Positions 38,947 through 41,616 of a stretch of DNA of 41,616 bases are shown one piece after another. Made by a program: the position numbers and the translations under genes. Below the pieces are notes generated by a model. The model was not told where the DNA came from and did no database searches. It was given only the letters and a program-made list of their open reading frames with translations. The stretch covers positions 1 through 41,616 of the forward strand of contig SLIG01000087.1 of the NCBI GenBank assembly GCA_007135755.1. The letters run 5' to 3'. Position 1 is the first letter of the stretch; each line of letters starts with the position of its first letter. This stretch comes from Cyanobium sp. (GTDB lineage: Bacteria > Cyanobacteriota > Cyanobacteriia > PCC-6307 > Cyanobiaceae).

Positions 38947-40485
38947 TCAGGGCTCCAGCTCGAGGGACAGGCCCCGGCTCGCCAGCAGCTGGCGGCTCGC
39001 GGTCAGGGCCGAGAGGCTCACACCCGCCGTGCCCTCCCCGGGGTAGATGGCATCGCCGCAGAGCCACAGACCCCTCAGGGGGGTGCGGCTGGCCAGGCCG
39101 AAGGGACCGAAATTACGTGGCCGCTGCCCCAGGCCCCCCACGAAGCCGAAGGGCCGGCTGGTCCAGCGGGCAAAGCCCCGCGGGGTGGCCAGCTCAGCAT
39201 GCAGCCAGGCCCCGCGCGGCAGGCCCAGGCCGCGCTCCAGTCCGGCCTGGATCGCGCGCAGGGCTTCGGCCTTGGCGGCGTCGTAGGCGCTGGCTTCGAG
39301 GGCGAACCAGGGCCGGGCTGGCGTGAACACGCTGGCGATCACCGTGGCCTGGCCCGCCGGCGCCCGGCCGTCACCCTCCTCGCTCACCGACACGAACAGG
39401 GAGCCCGGGCTGGTGCCGTCGAACTGCAGGTGATGGGGCACGGCGGCCGGCAGCGCCGGCCGCGGCACGGCCCCGTAGAGCACCAGGGCGCCGGAGGGAT
39501 CGGCCAGCCCCTGCAGGCGGCGGCGGTAGCCCTGGGGCAGGCCATCACCCAGCAGGTCCGGCAGGCCCTGGGGCGGGATCGCGAGTACCACGTCGCGGGC
39601 GAGCAGGGTGCTGCTGGGGCCCTGGCCGCCCCGGTTCACCGCCAGTTCCCAGAGGCCGGAGGCTGTCCGGCGCAGCCCGCTGAGCCGCTGGCGCAGCCGC
39701 AGTCGGCCTCCGGCCTGCTGCAGCGCCAGCTCCAGCTGGCCGCTGAGCGCCTGCATCGAGCCCTGGAGGTGCCAGAGGCCCAGGGGCTCCTGGGCCACGG
39801 CCAGCACGGTGGCGCCGTAAAGGGCGGCGGTGCGATCCGCTGGTTCCTGGGAGTAGAGCCGCAGTTGCAGATCCAGAAAGCGCCGCAGCCGCCGGTCGCC
39901 GCCGCAGCCGCACAGGGTGAGCAGATCGGCCACGGTGGAGGCAGCCAGCAGCGCTGAGGCCAGGTTGGCCGGCCCCAGGGCCCGCAGCGTCTGCGCCAGG
40001 TCTCCGGGGCTGCGGGGCGGCAGCACCGGATCGCCGGCGGCGAAGCGCCAGTTGGCCCGGTGCAGGGCGGCGCAGAGCTGCCAGAACGGTTCGCTGCCGG
40101 GGAAGTGCCGCTGGCGCTCGGCCTGCCAGCGCCGGGGATCCCGCCACACATGCACCGGCTCGCCGCCGTCGTCGAGGTGCACCACACAGGCGGGATCCAG
40201 GGGGGTGGCAGCGGGAAGCGGCACCCCCAGGTGCCGGAACAGGCGGGCGTGGCTGCCGTCCGGTTCCAGCCCCGCCACCTGGGTGGCCCCCACATCAAAG
40301 GTGTAGGGACCGCGCCGGAAGGTGCCGGCGCAGCCGCCGCTCTGGTGGTGGGCCTCCAGCAGGTCCACCGCCAGACCCGAACGGGCCAGCAGCGCCGCCG
40401 CCGTGAGACCGGCGATGCCCGCACCCACCACCACCACATCGCGGGGGGCTTGGTGGCGGGGGGCACCGGTGCGCAGCTCGCTCAT
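38947..40485 (-). CDS. crtD: CrtD-like C-3',4' carotenoid desaturase / FAD-dependent oxidoreductase
   Basis: DVVVVGAGIAGLTAAALLARSGLAVDLLEAHHQSGGCAGTFRRGPYTFDVGATQ; C-terminal GLWLCGDAIYPGEGTAGVSLSALTASRQL; start at 40485. Confidence 0.82.
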   Translation of the reverse strand: MSELRTGAPRHQAPRDVVVVGAGIAGLTAAALLARSGLAVDLLEAHHQSGGCAGTFRRGPYTFDVGATQVAGLEPDGSHARLFRHLGVPLPAATPLDPACVVHLDDGGEPVHVWRDPRRWQAERQRHFPGSEPFWQLCAALHRANWRFAAGDPVLPPRSPGDLAQTLRALGPANLASALLAASTVADLLTLCGCGGDRRLRRFLDLQLRLYSQEPADRTAALYGATVLAVAQEPLGLWHLQGSMQALSGQLELALQQAGGRLRLRQRLSGLRRTASGLWELAVNRGGQGPSSTLLARDVVLAIPPQGLPDLLGDGLPQGYRRRLQGLADPSGALVLYGAVPRPALPAAVPHHLQFDGTSPGSLFVSVSEEGDGRAPAGQATVIASVFTPARPWFALEASAYDAAKAEALRAIQAGLERGLGLPRGAWLHAELATPRGFARWTSRPFGFVGGLGQRPRNFGPFGLASRTPLRGLWLCGDAIYPGEGTAGVSLSALTASRQLLASRGLSLELEP

Positions 40486-40527
40486 CCCTTCCCGGGCAGC
40501 GGTAGCGCTGGACAAGCAGATCTGTGC

Positions 40528-41478
40528 ATGACGCCATGCTGGCAAGCGCTCCGCGCCGGACGCGCCGTGACGGCCTCCACCCAAGACCTGCTGGCCACCT
40601 GGCTCGACGAGCGGCTTGGGCTCAGCCTCCGGGCCATCGCTCCCGTGAGCGGTGGCTGCATCCATCGCGCCTGGTGCCTGCGCCTGGATGGCGGCGAGCG
40701 GCTGTTCGCCAAGACCAACCAGGCCTCAGCCCTGGCGATGTTCGAGGCTGAGGCCACCGGGCTGCGGGCGCTGGCACGCTGGGCCAGCCCTCCCCTGCGC
40801 GTGCCCGAGCCCCTGGCCGTCGGCCTGGCGGGTCCGCTGGCGGTGCTGCTGCTGCCCTGGCTGGAGCTCGATGGTGGCGCCGCTCAGGGTGCGAACGGCT
40901 GGCGGGCCCTGGGAGGTGCCTTGGCCCAGCTGCACCGCCGCAGCTGCGGTGGCGAGAGCCGCGGCTATGGATTCGAGGCCGACAATTTCATCGGCTCAGC
41001 CCCCCAGATCAATGCCTGGCACAGCGACTGGGGCACGTTCTTCGCCGCCTGCCGCCTGGCTCCCCAGTTCCGGCGCGCGGCGGCGGCGGGACGCCCCCTG
41101 GCCGGGGCTGAGCGGCTGCTGGCCGGGTTGCCGGCCCTGCTGGGCAGCCACAGCTGCCGGCCCGCGCTGGTGCACGGGGATCTCTGGAGCGGCAACGCCG
41201 CCCTGCTGGCCAGCGGTGGCGGGACCCTCTTCGATCCGGCCTGTCACTGGGCCGACCGGGAGGTGGATCTGGCCATGGCCCGGCTGTTCGGTGGCTTTCC
41301 GGCCGCGTTCTTCGCCGGCTATGAGGAGGCCTGGCCGCTGCCGGACGGGGCCGGGCATCGGCAGGAGCTGTACAACCTCTACCACCTGCTCAACCACGCC
41401 AATCTGTTCGGAGGCGGCTACTGGCACCAGAGCCAGGCCAGCCTTGATGCCCTGCTGCGGGGCGGGGCGGCGGGGTGA
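40528..41478 (+). CDS. Fructosamine kinase family protein
   Basis: VSGGCIHRAWCLRL, LFAKTN, LVHGDLWSGNAAL, DPACHWADREVDLAMARLFGGF. Alternative GTG start at 40567. Confidence 0.9.
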   Translation: MTPCWQALRAGRAVTASTQDLLATWLDERLGLSLRAIAPVSGGCIHRAWCLRLDGGERLFAKTNQASALAMFEAEATGLRALARWASPPLRVPEPLAVGLAGPLAVLLLPWLELDGGAAQGANGWRALGGALAQLHRRSCGGESRGYGFEADNFIGSAPQINAWHSDWGTFFAACRLAPQFRRAAAAGRPLAGAERLLAGLPALLGSHSCRPALVHGDLWSGNAALLASGGGTLFDPACHWADREVDLAMARLFGGFPAAFFAGYEEAWPLPDGAGHRQELYNLYHLLNHANLFGGGYWHQSQASLDALLRGGAAG

Positions 41479-41509
41479 GCGTTCTTTTCTCGGTCAGCCC
41501 CTTGTTCGG

Positions 41510-41616
41510 TCAGCCGAGGTATTCCGAGCGCAGGGTCTGGATCCGGGACACCACCGCCTGGCGCTTCTCACCGGTGGTGAGGTTCGCCCAGCTCCAGCGG
41601 CCGACCACCACCAGCC
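41510..41616 (-). CDS. Hypothetical protein, partial (C-terminus only)
   Basis: Minus frame ...LVVVGRWSWANLTTGEKRQAVVSRIQTLRSEYLG*, open to the window edge. Confidence 0.5.
   Translation of the reverse strand, partial: LVVVGRWSWANLTTGEKRQAVVSRIQTLRSEYLG

Noticed and set aside
1-41616. CRISPR arrays, transposons, integrases, prophage or toxin-antitoxin modules
   Set aside because: No repeat-spacer arrays, transposase/integrase ORFs or terminal inverted repeats were seen; the two tRNAs show no adjacent integration signature.

Overview
High-GC cyanobacterial chromosome segment; gene content and order resemble the picocyanobacterial Synechococcus/Cyanobium lineage (inferred from remembered protein sequences, no search run). 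It holds psaA-psaB, psaI-psaL, a cell-envelope block (glycosyltransferase, NlpC/P60 peptidase, serine hydrolase, MurF-Alr fusion), tRNA-Ser(GCU), an HNH nuclease, and a long minus-strand array of ribosomal protein genes with secY, adk, rpoA, truA and prfA. Beyond that lie ndhN-ldpA, a Ycf45-like ATPase, tRNA-Gln(UUG), a HAD hydrolase, recA, small cyanobacterial DUF genes, a DinG-like protein without recognisable ATPase motifs, tyrA, a crtD-like desaturase and a fructosamine kinase. The most interesting signals are: (1) a MurF-alanine racemase fusion with Bacteroidetes-like motifs; (2) a possible mutually exclusive hairpin pair covering the psaA Shine-Dalgarno; (3) a perfect cyanobacterial LexA-box match upstream of recA; (4) terminator/attenuator-like hairpins inside the ribosomal array, notably before secY; (5) a truA that appears to need a CTG start overlapping the rplQ stop. 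No CRISPR array, transposon or prophage was seen.
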